Source of the DNA: an uncultured Oscillospiraceae bacterium
GTDB lineage: Bacteria > Bacillota > Clostridia > Oscillospirales > Oscillospiraceae
Reading direction: 5' to 3'
Length of the DNA stretch: 45,694 nucleotides
Assembly (NCBI GenBank): GCA_944387125.1
Contig: CALXDT010000016.1
Span: 1-45,694, forward strand
The translations under genes and the position numbers were made by a program. Shown here piece by piece: positions 9,901 through 18,600 of the stretch (the first letter of the stretch is position 1; every line of letters starts with the position of its first letter). The notes under the pieces are model-generated. The model did not search any database and was not told the origin of the DNA. It saw only the letters and a program-made list of their open reading frames with translations.

Positions 9901-11236
9901 GGGCACCATTGGTACGGTGGCAGAAAAAACCGCATTTGGCTATGTGAAAAAGTATCTGTCCGAGCGGGGGAAAACCGCCAGCCGGGCGGAGGAAAACCGA
10001 TTGGCTTCCGGCTGTGTGGGTGTGCGGCGAACCACCGGTCAGCATCCGGGGGGACTGGTGGTGATTCCCCAGGAAAATGAGATCTGGGACTTCTGTCCGG
10101 TTCAGCACCCGGCCGATGACCCCAATGCCGACCAGATCACCACCCATTTTGAATACCATTCCATGGAGGAGAACCTGCTGAAGCTGGATATGCTGGGACA
10201 CGATGACCCCACCATGATCCGCATGATGGAGGACGTCACCGGCGTGGATGCCAAGACCATTCCCCTGGACGACAAGGATACCATGTCTATCTTCACCTCA
10301 TCAAAGGTGCTGGGGTATGAGGACGATCCGATTCTGGGGTCTACCGGAGCAGTGGCCATTCCGGAATTCAACACCCGGTTTACCCGGGGCATGCTCATGG
10401 ATACCATGCCCACCCGGTTTGATACCTTGCTGCGGCTTTCCGGCTTCTCTCACGGAACGGACGTATGGCTGGGCAATGCAAAGGATCTGATTACGTCCAA
10501 AACCGCGACGGTTGATCAGGCCATCGGGTGCCGGGATGATATTATGATCTATCTGATCTCGTGCGGCATGCCGGAAAAGCGCTCCTTTAAGATCATGGAG
10601 TCGGTTCGAAAGGGAAGAGGTCTGCCCGAGGGCGCAGAGGAAGAAATGAAGGCGGCAGGTGTGCCGGACTGGTACATCGGTTCCTGTAAAAAAATCAAAT
10701 ATCTGTTTCCCAAGGCACATGCGGTGGCATACGTGATGATGGCTTTCCGGATCGCCTGGTTTAAGGTACATTACCCTCTGGCGTTTTATGCCGCTTATTT
10801 CTACCGGCGCAGCCAAAAGGGCGGCTTCGACGCGGTGCTCATGACCCAGGGAAAGGATACGGTGGTGGCAAACATCCAGGCCATTGAGAAAAATGAAGAG
10901 GCCACCGCCAAGGATGAAGATCTGCTGACCACGTTGGAAGTGGCTTACGAATACTATCTGCGAGGATTCTCTTTCCTGCCCATCGACATCTACGAGAGCG
11001 ACGCAACCAAGTTCCTGATCAAGGACGGCAAGCTGCGGCCGCCCTTTGTGGCCATTTCGGGCTTGGGGGAAAGCGCAGCCCTCGACCTGGTGGAAGGACG
11101 GAAGGGGAAGACCTTCCTGTCCATTGAGGAAGTGGCCGCCGCCTGTCCCAAAGTATCCAAGACCCACATTCAGATGTTAAAGGACGCAGGTGCTTTTGGC
11201 AGTCTGCCGGATACCAGCCAGGTAACATTTTTCTGA
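6929..11236 (+). CDS. polC: DNA polymerase III alpha subunit, Gram-positive PolC type
   Basis: Main replicative polymerase of low-GC Gram-positives, with built-in proofreading. Reading order: N-terminal domain (to about residue 200), OB domain (about 215-310), PHP domain starting VELHLHTTMS (about 321), and a DEDDh 3'-5' exonuclease inserted in PHP (FDLETTGLS at about 413, HNSDFD at about 501). A four-cysteine zinc module (CPNPAC and CPKCGSKF, about 905-940) and the palm motif VPDIDLNFSGEYQ with catalytic aspartates (about 959) follow. Length is 1435 residues, typical of PolC. The ATG at 6929 follows an ACGAGG site. A GTG two codons upstream lacks a ribosome binding site. It ends the housekeeping run. 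Confidence 0.98.
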   Translation: MTEEIYLLNMFPDYQPPEELQAALSQAAIAAGELDMETRSASVILRMEQYVPQRLLDRLGKEIARLYGLRGLELTGIYPASQLHKIETDELMQMFVVHNSMARGSLAGAKWVWKDTELTIALAANGKDALMEHVPAVQNILRERFSTPVTISIEAGKSLEGKALFDAMESIRDAALTASPAAATAGKSKTEPKPAPVSSDAIYGKPFKGTATPMNQLNLDMGTVILEGRVFHVDHKELKKRNAWVIKFDMTDHSNSIRISRFMEAGEAKPIIDAVKVGSVLRVQGKPIEDRFENEMVLKPYAIMPGSMPKRRDTAEAGKRVELHLHTTMSNMDALTVTADAIKQAAAWGHKAIAITDHGVVQSFPDAMKAASKTKVAGTEDNIKILYGCEGYYVNDVDDRVVVHGTRDMGFDEEFVAFDLETTGLSSQKDRIIEIGAVRLKNGKEIDRFQTFVDPEQPLERKIVELTGITDDMLRGAPKIREVLPKFLEFVGDRVLVAHNSDFDTGFIRAECRRQGLEYTFTAADTLILSQNLLPHLNKFKLNIVSEALSLPDFNHHRAGDDAMTCGLIMTKLMAMLEEDHNIHTLQAINPAMMGLRAKGRITDRQVRHIILFAKNQVGLRNLYHLISNSNLKYFKRVPRIPKSELLELREGLIIGSACEAGELFQAVLDRKSDDELKRIAAFYDFLEIQPLANNRFMLEKGMASCEEDLRNYNRTIVRLGQELGKPVVATGDVHFLNPEDEIFRHILLATKGFDDADKPNPLYFRTTDEMLREFSYLGEEKAYEVVVKNPNLIADMCETLRPVPHNLFAPKIENSVEDLKNLVYTKFHRLYGDSPPELMVKRVETELNDIINCHYDVIYMSAQKLVQNSLENGYLVGSRGSVGSSIVAYMSGITEVNSFPPHYRCPNPACKYTTFDVPKGYGCGADLPDAVCPKCGSKFEKDGFNIPFETFLGFGGDKVPDIDLNFSGEYQAKAHAYCIEMFGKSHVFRAGTIGTVAEKTAFGYVKKYLSERGKTASRAEENRLASGCVGVRRTTGQHPGGLVVIPQENEIWDFCPVQHPADDPNADQITTHFEYHSMEENLLKLDMLGHDDPTMIRMMEDVTGVDAKTIPLDDKDTMSIFTSSKVLGYEDDPILGSTGAVAIPEFNTRFTRGMLMDTMPTRFDTLLRLSGFSHGTDVWLGNAKDLITSKTATVDQAIGCRDDIMIYLISCGMPEKRSFKIMESVRKGRGLPEGAEEEMKAAGVPDWYIGSCKKIKYLFPKAHAVAYVMMAFRIAWFKVHYPLAFYAAYFYRRSQKGGFDAVLMTQGKDTVVANIQAIEKNEEATAKDEDLLTTLEVAYEYYLRGFSFLPIDIYESDATKFLIKDGKLRPPFVAISGLGESAALDLVEGRKGKTFLSIEEVAAACPKVSKTHIQMLKDAGAFGSLPDTSQVTFF

Positions 11237-11242
11237 ACCAAT

Positions 11243-11269
11243 GTCCCGCATGCCAATGGCGTGCGGGAC
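11243..11269 (+). terminator. Strong hairpin after polC without a U-tract
   Basis: GTCCCGCA (11243-11250) pairs with TGCGGGAC (11262-11269). A T-G wobble plus GCC/GGC extend the stem to about 12 bp with an AAT loop. No T-run follows, so it may protect the 3' end of the mRNA or act as a factor-dependent stop rather than be an intrinsic terminator. Confidence 0.45.
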
Positions 11270-11287
11270 GCAGGCAGGATCTGTACA

Positions 11288-11315
11288 TTGACATATGCTC
11301 TGTTTTGGATATAAT
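11288..11315 (+). promoter_or_regulatory. Consensus sigma-A promoter of the RNHCP gene
   Basis: TTGACA (11288-11293) and TATAAT (11310-11315) are perfect consensus boxes separated by 16 bp. Transcription near 11322 excludes the in-frame starts at 11305 and 11314 and supports the ATG at 11350. Confidence 0.8.
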
Positions 11316-11349
11316 GAAAGAAAAACGGATAGAATTGAGGAAACGGTCT

Positions 11350-11802
11350 ATGAATCGGGAGAATAAGCGTAAGCAATATGAAAAGGGTTATTATAAAACC
11401 CATGCCTGTGAAGAATCCTTTACCTGTAAAAACTGCGGCCGTCTGGTCGTACCCGGTGGCGCGGGAAGCGACCATCGAAATCACTGCCCCAACTGCCTGC
11501 ACAGCCTTCATGTGGATATCGAACCGGGGGATCGGGAGTCGGACTGCGGCGGGCTGATGGAGCCGGTGGCGGTGTGGGTTCGCAACAAAGGAGAGTGGGC
11601 CATTATTCACCGCTGCCGCCGATGCGGAGAAATGCGCTCCAATCGGGTGCTGGCCGATGACAATCCCATGAAGCTCATGTCCATTGCCATGAAGCCTCTG
11701 GCAAATCCGCCCTTTCCGCTGGAGCGCATTGAGGAGATGACTGCGCTGATGGGCGGCGAGGGTTCCCTGCCGGAGGCATACCGGAAAACATCCGAAGATT
11801 GA
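11350..11802 (+). CDS. RNHCP domain zinc-ribbon protein, function unknown
   Basis: A 150-residue cytoplasmic protein with the family-defining stretch RNHCPNCLHSLH (about residues 43-54) preceded by CKNCGRLV (about 25-32). A second pair, CRRCGEMRSN, lies at about 92-101. These four CxxC-type elements indicate one or two zinc ribbons. The RNHCP family is widespread but its function is not established, and I do not assign one. The start was chosen from the promoter position and a GAGGAAA site 9 nt upstream. It stands alone between its own consensus promoter and a strong terminator. Confidence 0.85.
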   Translation: MNRENKRKQYEKGYYKTHACEESFTCKNCGRLVVPGGAGSDHRNHCPNCLHSLHVDIEPGDRESDCGGLMEPVAVWVRNKGEWAIIHRCRRCGEMRSNRVLADDNPMKLMSIAMKPLANPPFPLERIEEMTALMGGEGSLPEAYRKTSED

Positions 11803-11834
11803 CAGGACGGCCTCAGCCAAATTCGGTTTGATAC

Positions 11835-11891
11835 GGATTCTCTTTTAAAATCTTTCATCCATTTGGATGAAAGATTTTTATTAGAGAATCC
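11835..11891 (+). terminator. Intrinsic terminator after the RNHCP gene, long stem
   Basis: The core hairpin pairs AAAATCTTTCATCC (11847-11860) with GGATGAAAGATTTT (11865-11878) over 14 bp and an ATTT loop. GGATTCTCT (11835-11843) and AGAGAATCC (11883-11891) add an outer 9-bp stem. The right outer arm abuts the dispersed repeat copy that begins at 11891, so terminator and repeat may form one structural unit. Confidence 0.8.
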
Positions 11892-11970
11892 TATGAGACG
11901 TGAATCTATGATTTTCTATTCCGAAAATCACAGATTCGGCAGCGCCGCAAGGCGATGCCTTCCTTATTAA
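11891..11970 (+). repeat. Dispersed structured repeat, copy 1
   Basis: An element of about 80 nt whose first 71 positions match 23403-23473 with 6 differences. Hairpin A pairs GAATCTATGATTTTC (11902-11916) with GAAAATCACAGATTC (11923-11937), 15 bp with one mismatch. Hairpin B (11938-11959) is GGCA-g-CGCC, a GCAA loop, then GGCG-a-TGCC. The loop of hairpin B is GCAA here and GTAA in copy 2, both GNRA type, and the internal G/A opposition is kept. This suggests selection on RNA structure. No coding potential is evident. Orientation is the same in both copies. Confidence 0.75.
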
Positions 11971-12085
11971 AATGAAATATAATAGTATTAATCCAGAAAT
12001 AGACTGAGACCATTTTTGGTGATTGAGTCCAGGAATTTTCTTTCAGTTTAGATTCCTGAAGTATGATTCTTCAGAGGTGAGGCAT

Positions 12086-12760
12086 GTGTTTCAAATTTTG
12101 GTAGCTGACGATGATAAAAACACCCGTCTGTTGTTGAAAGCTGTTCTGGAGTCGGAGAGCTACTCTGTGATCACTGCGGAAAACGGGGAGGAAGCCCTGG
12201 AGGCGATGGATCGAAATCACATTGATCTGGTGGTGCTGGATGTGATGATGCCGAAAATGGACGGTTATGAATTTACAAAAATCCTGCGCCAAACAAATAA
12301 CAATCTGCCTATTTTGATGGTTTCCGCAAAACAGCTTCCGGCTGACAAGAAAAAGGGATTTTTGGTGGGAACAGACGATTATATGACCAAACCCATTGAC
12401 GAGGAAGAAATGCTTCTGCGGATCAAAGCATTGCTCCGCCGCGCAAAAATCGTCAACGAGCATAAAATCGAGATTGGCAGCGTGGTACTGGATTACGATT
12501 CCCTGACAGTTTCCCGGCCGGGAGAAACCCAGGAACTGCCCCAGAAAGAGTTTTTACTGCTGTACAAGCTGCTCTCTTACCCGGGGAAAATCTTTACCCG
12601 GATCCAGCTGATGGATGAAATCTGGGGCGCGGACAGTGAAACCGGTTGGGAAACGGTTACGGTGCACATCGGCCGTTTGCGAAAACGGTTCGAGAGCTGG
12701 GAGGAGTTTGAGATTGTCTCTGTGCGGGGACTGGGATATAAGGCGGTAAAAAAGGTATGA
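12086..12760 (+). CDS. OmpR-family response regulator
   Basis: DNA-binding output of a two-component system. The receiver domain (about residues 1-120) has the acidic pair in VADDD (6-10), the phosphorylation site Asp52 in LVVLDVMMPKMDG, and the conserved Lys in MTKPID (about 101). A C-terminal winged helix (about 130-224) carries the usual WETVTVHIGRLRKRFE wording. The start is taken as GTG at 12086 because AGAGGTGAGG lies just upstream and the protein then begins VFQILVADDD. The ATG of the histidine kinase overlaps the stop by 4 nt. Length is 224 residues, normal. Confidence 0.93.
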   Translation: MFQILVADDDKNTRLLLKAVLESESYSVITAENGEEALEAMDRNHIDLVVLDVMMPKMDGYEFTKILRQTNNNLPILMVSAKQLPADKKKGFLVGTDDYMTKPIDEEEMLLRIKALLRRAKIVNEHKIEIGSVVLDYDSLTVSRPGETQELPQKEFLLLYKLLSYPGKIFTRIQLMDEIWGADSETGWETVTVHIGRLRKRFESWEEFEIVSVRGLGYKAVKKV

Positions 12761-13815
12761 AAAGGCGAATCCTTCAGTCTGGTATGCTGCCGCTGTTTAT
12801 GCTGGTGGTGTTTCTTGCCATGGCGCTGAACTCTGCCATAGCAGCCGCGACAATGTATTTTTTGGTGCGCACCGGCACCATATCCATTACCGGAGCAACC
12901 AAGGAGGCGGCGGGACAGCTCCTGATTTTCTCCACGCTGGTGAGTATTCCCTTCGGCGTTTTGATCTCGTTCCTGGCCGGTAATGTTCCGCTGAAGCCCA
13001 TCCGGGATCTGATGAACAGCATGGATCGTCTGGCGTCCGGGGATTTTAAAACCCGGATTAATGTGGGCAGAATCATGCGGCGTTACCCGGCCTATGTGTG
13101 TTTGGCGGAGAGCTTTAACAGAATGGCTGAGCAGCTGGAAAACACGGAAATGCTGCGGGATGATTTTATCAACAATTTCTCCCATGAATTCAAAACGCCT
13201 ATCGTCTCCATTGCGGGATTTGCCAAGCTATTGCGCCGGGGGAATCTGAGCCAGGAGGATCAGCGGGAATATTTGGCAGTGATTGAAGAGGAATCCTTAC
13301 GCCTTTCCTATATGGCGACCAATGTGCTGAACATGACCAAGGTGGAGAACCAGACCATTTTATCCGACCTGTCCCGATTTAATCTGTCGGAACAGATCCG
13401 ATCGTGTATCCTGCTTTTAGAAAACAAATGGGCGGAAAAGAACCTGGATTTTGATCTCTCGCTGCAAAATCATGATATCTGCGCCAATGAAGAACTGCTG
13501 AAGCAGGTCTGGATCAACCTGATACACAATGCCATTATGTTTACGCCTTCGGGAAAGATGATCGAAGTGGATATCGCGGAAACGGAAAACAGCTACTGTG
13601 TATCCGTGCACAATCCAGGCAGTACCATCCCTCCGGAGCAGCAGGATAAGATCTTTAACAAATTCTATCAGGGGGATGAGTCCCATGCCACTGAGGGGAA
13701 CGGCATCGGACTTGCCATCGTTAAACGGGTGGTGGAGCTGCACAACGGTTCTGTGAGCGTAGAAAGCTGCGACAATGCAACCACCTTTACTGTGGAGCTG
13801 CCGAAACGGATTTGA
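12757..13815 (+). CDS. Membrane sensor histidine kinase (HAMP-HisKA-HATPase)
   Basis: Partner of the response regulator just upstream (4-nt overlap). Two membrane segments (about residues 8-30 and 50-72) enclose only about 20 residues, so there is almost no extracellular sensing domain; sensing is probably in the membrane or through a partner. A HAMP linker follows (KPIRDLMNSMDRLASGDF, about 80-97). The phospho-acceptor His is in NNFSHEFKTPIVS (about 143). The ATP-binding domain shows N-box NLIHNAIMFT and G-box GNGIGLAIV (about 314). Length is 352 residues. The stimulus is not evident. Membrane-protein genes follow and are plausible targets or partners. Confidence 0.93.
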   Translation: MKRRILQSGMLPLFMLVVFLAMALNSAIAAATMYFLVRTGTISITGATKEAAGQLLIFSTLVSIPFGVLISFLAGNVPLKPIRDLMNSMDRLASGDFKTRINVGRIMRRYPAYVCLAESFNRMAEQLENTEMLRDDFINNFSHEFKTPIVSIAGFAKLLRRGNLSQEDQREYLAVIEEESLRLSYMATNVLNMTKVENQTILSDLSRFNLSEQIRSCILLLENKWAEKNLDFDLSLQNHDICANEELLKQVWINLIHNAIMFTPSGKMIEVDIAETENSYCVSVHNPGSTIPPEQQDKIFNKFYQGDESHATEGNGIGLAIVKRVVELHNGSVSVESCDNATTFTVELPKRI

Positions 13816-13837
13816 AATAAGGAAGGGGAGAACGGCT

Positions 13838-14563
13838 TTGAGTTTATTACTGACATTGGCTTTTCTGTTTTTTGTAGGTTCTGTTCTGGGGTGGTGTCTG
13901 GAACTGCTGTACCGGAATCTGAACCGGCGGAAAGAGAAAATGGTCAATCCCGGTTTTTGCACAGGTCCCTATCTGCCGATCTATGGCTTTGGCTTGTGTG
14001 TACTGTACCTGCTGGCATCTTTGGAACAGTTTCACCTGATTGCAAGCCCGTTTTGGGAAAAGGTGGTACTGTTCCTGTCCATGGCTGTGTGCATGACTCT
14101 GATCGAATATATTGCCGGCCTGTTTTTGCTGAAATATTTTAAAGTCCGCTTGTGGGACTATTCCAATCTGAAATGGAATGTAAACGGGATCATTTGTCCC
14201 GCATTCTCTCTGGCATGGGCGGTGCTTGGAGCGGTATATTACTTTTTCATTCATCCGTACATTCTGGAAGGGCTGCAATGGCTGTCCCGGAATTTGGCAT
14301 TTTCTTTTTTCATAGGTATGTTTTACGGTGTATTCATCATTGATGTGGTGCATTCGACCCAGATGGTGGCTCGCATGAAGGCCTTTGCGGAAGACAACGA
14401 TGTGATCGTGAAGGTGGAGGCACTGAAAGCCCATATCCGCACAGTTCGTGAAAACTCCACGGCCAAGTATCAGTTCTTCCGTCCGTTCCGGACAGAACGT
14501 CCTCTGGCTGAGCATTTGAAAGAAATGCAGGAGACGCTGGAAAAACGATTGGGTAAGCGATGA
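13838..14563 (+). CDS. CmpB-like putative ABC-transporter type IV membrane protein
   Basis: A 241-residue multi-span membrane protein resembling the family named putative ABC-transporter type IV (ABC_trans_CmpB). Recognisable wording is GSVLGWCLELLYRNLNRRK near residues 13-31, then VNPGFCTGPYLPIYGFG, and later the block around LWDYSNLKWNVNGIICP. About six membrane helices are followed by a charged cytoplasmic C-terminus. The start is a TTG at 13838 with GGAAGGGGA about 8 nt upstream; there is no suitable ATG. It follows the kinase after 22 nt. Despite the family name, transport activity is not established and no ATPase gene is adjacent. Confidence 0.75.
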   Translation: MSLLLTLAFLFFVGSVLGWCLELLYRNLNRRKEKMVNPGFCTGPYLPIYGFGLCVLYLLASLEQFHLIASPFWEKVVLFLSMAVCMTLIEYIAGLFLLKYFKVRLWDYSNLKWNVNGIICPAFSLAWAVLGAVYYFFIHPYILEGLQWLSRNLAFSFFIGMFYGVFIIDVVHSTQMVARMKAFAEDNDVIVKVEALKAHIRTVRENSTAKYQFFRPFRTERPLAEHLKEMQETLEKRLGKR

Positions 14564-14657
14564 TTGTTCACAATTTGGATATTGTGAGTTTCGCTTCAGT
14601 TTAGTTTTCATGAGTATTCTTTTCCTTAGAAAGAATGATATGGAATGGATGGATCCT

Positions 14658-14957
14658 ATGAATGAAGTGAAAAGTCCAAAGAAACCGTTGATTTTCTATT
14701 ACTGCCTGGTAATGATCGTACTGATGCTGTTCAACTTCCTGGCAATGCCGTATTTGTCCCAGTGGCAGGTGAGGGAAGTGGACTACAAGACCCAGACCAA
14801 CATTGACCGCTTGGTGGTGGAGCTGGTTAAAAAGCAGCATGAAAAGGCCCGCCGTCTGTTAATGGAGAATCGAGAAAAGCTGGAAGAGCTGTCCAAATAC
14901 CTTTATGAAAAAGAAACCATAACCGGCGACGAGTTCATGCAGATTCTGAATCAATAA
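14658..14957 (+). CDS. Miniature FtsH-derived protein lacking AAA+ and protease domains
   Basis: A 99-residue protein that reads as the two ends of FtsH joined in frame. Residues about 7-42 (KKPLIFYYCLVMIVLMLFN, then QVREVDY) match the membrane anchor and first periplasmic strand of clostridial FtsH. Residues about 50-97 (KKQHEKARRLLMENREKL, then EKETITGDEFMQIL) match the C-terminal helical tail of the M41 domain. The roughly 500 residues between them in FtsH (AAA+ module, zinc HExxH) are absent. The ORF has no stop or frameshift. The start is uncertain: ATGs at 14610, 14640, 14649 and 14658 are all in frame and none has a strong ribosome binding site; 14658 gives the FtsH-like N-terminus. 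PAP2 follows after 12 nt. No function is known. Confidence 0.75.
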   Translation: MNEVKSPKKPLIFYYCLVMIVLMLFNFLAMPYLSQWQVREVDYKTQTNIDRLVVELVKKQHEKARRLLMENREKLEELSKYLYEKETITGDEFMQILNQ

Positions 14958-14969
14958 AGGACTGTTCTC

Positions 14970-15638
14970 ATGAGATCCCAAAACTTTGCGGCAGATTACC
15001 GCAACTTCCGCATTCGCGATATCAATACCGCAGAATACAAGCATATGTGGCTGTTGTTGTTCTGGCCGGTGTTTGGCCTTCGGTATTTATTGATTGAAAA
15101 CTGCCACCCGGCCACGACTTATACGGTAATCCATTGCGCTCTGGACGACAGGATTCCATTTTGTGAGTGGTTCCTGATCTTTTACGGGGTTTGGTATGTA
15201 CTGATTGCGGGTATGCATTTGTATACCCTTTTGTATGACGTGGAAGCCTTCAAAAACTACAGCAAATTTCTGATCATAAGCATTGCTATCTCCACAACGA
15301 TCTTTCTGGTTTTCCCCAGCTGTCAGGAACTGCGTCCTGCGGTGTTTCCCCGGGACAATGTTCTGACCAGGGTGGTTGAAAAGCTGTATTCTATGGATAC
15401 CAACACCAATGTGTTTCCTTCTGAGCATGCCATCGGCTCTATGGCCGTACTGGCTGCGGCGCTCAACACAAAAAGCCTGCGAACTCCCGGAAAGATCTTC
15501 ATTTTTGCTGTTTTGACAGTCTGCATCAGCCTGTCTACGGTTTTCTTAAAGCAGCATTCCATTTTGGATGTTTTGGCAGCCATCCCAATTTGCGCATTGG
15601 TGTATTGGCTTTGCTATGTAAGGAGAAAGAAAGTATGA
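14970..15638 (+). CDS. PAP2-superfamily membrane phosphatase (AUR1-like subgroup)
   Basis: A 222-residue integral membrane protein with about six helices. The three PAP2 active-site motifs are reduced but visible: ELRPAVFP (motif 1 region, about residues 112-119), NVFPSEHAIGSMAV (motif 2, PSxH, about 148-161) and FLKQHSILDVLA (motif 3, His and Asp, about 193-204). Relatives remove phosphate from lipid phosphates or transfer head groups; the substrate here cannot be told. AAAGGA precedes the ATG. The stop overlaps the activase ATG by 4 nt, which suggests coupled translation. Confidence 0.85.
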   Translation: MRSQNFAADYRNFRIRDINTAEYKHMWLLLFWPVFGLRYLLIENCHPATTYTVIHCALDDRIPFCEWFLIFYGVWYVLIAGMHLYTLLYDVEAFKNYSKFLIISIAISTTIFLVFPSCQELRPAVFPRDNVLTRVVEKLYSMDTNTNVFPSEHAIGSMAVLAAALNTKSLRTPGKIFIFAVLTVCISLSTVFLKQHSILDVLAAIPICALVYWLCYVRRKKV

Positions 15639-18600
15639 ATCAGATTTATCGTGCCGGTATTGACATTGGTTCTACCACGGTCAAATTGGTGATTTTGGGA
15701 GATGACGACCGGATTCTCTTCGGAGAGTATCGGCGCCATCATGCCCATACCCAGCAGACCCTCCGCTCTTTGCTGATCGAGGCCAGCAAGCAGGTGGGTT
15801 CGTGCACCCTGCGCCCTAAAATCACCGGTTCCGGCGCCATCAACCTGGGGAAAGCGCTGTCTATTGACTTTGTGCAGGAAGTTGTGGCGGTGGCTACAGC
15901 TTTGAAGGCAGCAGCACCCCAGACGGACGTTGCCATCGAACTGGGTGGTGAAGACGCCAAGATTATCTATTTTCAGGGCGGCCTGGAGGAGCGGATGAAC
16001 GGCGTCTGCGCCGGCGGCACCGGATCCTTTATTGACCAGATGGCATCTCTTCTGCAGACAGACGCTTCCGGATTGAACGAAGCGGCCAAGGACTATAAGC
16101 AGATCTATTCCATCGCTGCCCGGTGCGGCGTGTTTGCCAAAACCGATATTCAGCCGCTGATCAACGAAGGTGCCACCAAAGCGGATCTGGCTGCGTCTAT
16201 TTTTCAGGCAGTGGTCAATCAGACCATTTCCGGTCTGGCCTGCGGCAAGCCCATCCGGGGGCATGTTGCCTTCCTGGGCGGGCCGCTGCACTTCCTTACG
16301 GAGCTGAAAGCCGCCTTTGTGCGAACCCTGAAGCTCACGGAGGAAACAACGGTGGATCCGGAAAACTCCCACCTTTTTGCTGCCATGGGAGCAGCGCTGG
16401 AAGCGGAGGATGCCCAATCTGTGGAGCTGAATTCGCTGATTGAGCGTCTGGAAAAAGGGGTTCAGGTATCCTTTGAAATGCCCAGATTGGAGCCGTTGTT
16501 TCGGGATGCGGCGGAATACGATGCATTCTGCCGGCGCCACGCTGCGGCTGTGGTGAAAAAATCCGATTTGGCCTCCTACTCCGGAAACTGCTTTCTGGGG
16601 ATTGACGCCGGATCCACCACCACAAAGCTGGCACTGATCGGTGAGCAGGGGGAACTGCTGTACCATTTTTATGCAGGCAACCAGGGGAATCCCATTCTCA
16701 CCGCCCAATTTGCGGTGGGAGAACTGGCGCGGCAATTGCCGGAGACGGCACATATTGTGCGCGGCTGCTCCACGGGTTACGGAGAAGCGCTGCTGAAGTC
16801 TGCCTTTTCCCTGGACGAGGGCGTTGTAGAAACCATTGCCCATTGCACGGCGGCCGCTTTCTTTGACCCTGCCGTGGACTGTGTCCTGGACATCGGCGGT
16901 CAGGATATGAAGTGCATCAAGCTGAAAAATGGTACGGTGGATACCATTATGCTCAATGAAGCCTGTTCTTCCGGGTGCGGCTCCTTCATTGAGAATTTTG
17001 CGTCTTCTCTGGGATATACCCCCCAGGATTTTGCAAAAAAGGCGCTGTTCGCCAAAGCGCCTGTGGACTTGGGAACCCGCTGCACGGTGTTTATGAACTC
17101 CAATGTGAAGCAGGCGCAGAAAGAAGGCACCAGCGTTTCTGACATTTCCGCAGGCCTTGCGTATTCTGTAATCAAAAATGCGCTGTACAAGGTGATCAAG
17201 CTGGCTTCCGCTGAGGAGTTGGGACAGCATATCGTGGTGCAAGGCGGCACCTTCCACAACCAGGCCGTACTCAGAGCCTTTGAAAAAATTGCCGGTGTGG
17301 AAGCCACTTGCCCGGATATCTCCGGGCTGATGGGCGCTTTCGGCGCCGCGCTGGTGGCGCGGGAGCATTACAAGGGGCAGAGCAGCATCATGATCTCTCT
17401 GGACGAGATGCAGAAGCTGTCCTACAGCTCCAGCAGTGTCCGCTGCGGCGGATGTTCCAACCACTGTATGCTCACAGTGAATAAGTTCCCGGGCGGACGG
17501 CGGCATATCAGCGGCAACCGATGCGAGAAAGGCGCCGGCAGCAGCAGTCAGGGCGAGAAAGCGCTCAATATGGTGCTGTATAAGCAGCAGCGGATCTTTG
17601 GCTACCAGCCGCTGAAAGAAGCGCAAGCGCCCAGAGGCATTATTGGCATTCCCAGAGTGCTGAACATCTATGAGAACTATCCTTTCTGGGCGGTATTTTT
17701 CAAGGAACTGGGCTTCCGGGTGGTGCTGTCGCCGTTTTCTGACCGGAAAATCTATGAATTGGGCATGGAATCCATTCCCTCGGAATCGGAGTGCTATCCG
17801 GCGAAGCTCTCCCATGGGCATGTTCAGTGGCTGATCAATCAGGGTGTGAAAACCATCTTCCATCCCTGTGTATTCTATGAGAATCAGGAGACACAAACGG
17901 CGCAGAACCACTATAACTGTCCGATTGTGGTTTCCTATGCGGAAAACCTGAAAAACAACGTAGAGGCCATTGCGGACGGCAGCGTACACTATATCCGTCC
18001 GTTCATCGCCTTTACCACAGAGCAAACGGCTGCGGATCGTCTGGTTAAAACAGCGGCGGAGGAATGGAATATCCCCGCAAAGGAGGTTCGCGCCGCGGTA
18101 CATAAGGCCTGGCTGGAGCAGCACCAGGCCAAGGAAGATATCAAGGCGGAGGGAAAGCGCCTGCTTGCGGAAATGGAGGCGGCAGGCGGCCGAGGCGTGG
18201 TTTTGGCTGGACGGCCCTATCACGTCGATCCGGAAATCAACCATGGTATCCCGGAGTTGATCTCTTCCTATGGTTTGACGGTCTTTACGGAAGACTCGCT
18301 TCCCACAGATCAAATCCAGGTGGAGAATCTGCGGGTGGTGGATCAATGGGTGTACCACTCCCGGCTGTACCGCGCGGCGAAATTTGTCAGCGGCAGAGAT
18401 GATTTGGAGCTGATCCAGCTGAATTCCTTTGGCTGCGGCCTGGACGCTGTGACCACCGATCAGGTGTCTGAGATCCTGGAGAAGAGCAACAAGCTCTATA
18501 CACTGCTGAAAATTGACGAGGTGAACAACCTGGGGGCAGTTCGCATTCGGGTTCGCTCCTTGCTGGCGGCAATGGACATGCGCCGGGAGAAGAACATCCG

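Noticed and set aside
7463-10201. A 912-codon open frame antisense to polC
   Set aside because: The composition is typical of a shadow frame; polC motifs are continuous on the plus strand.
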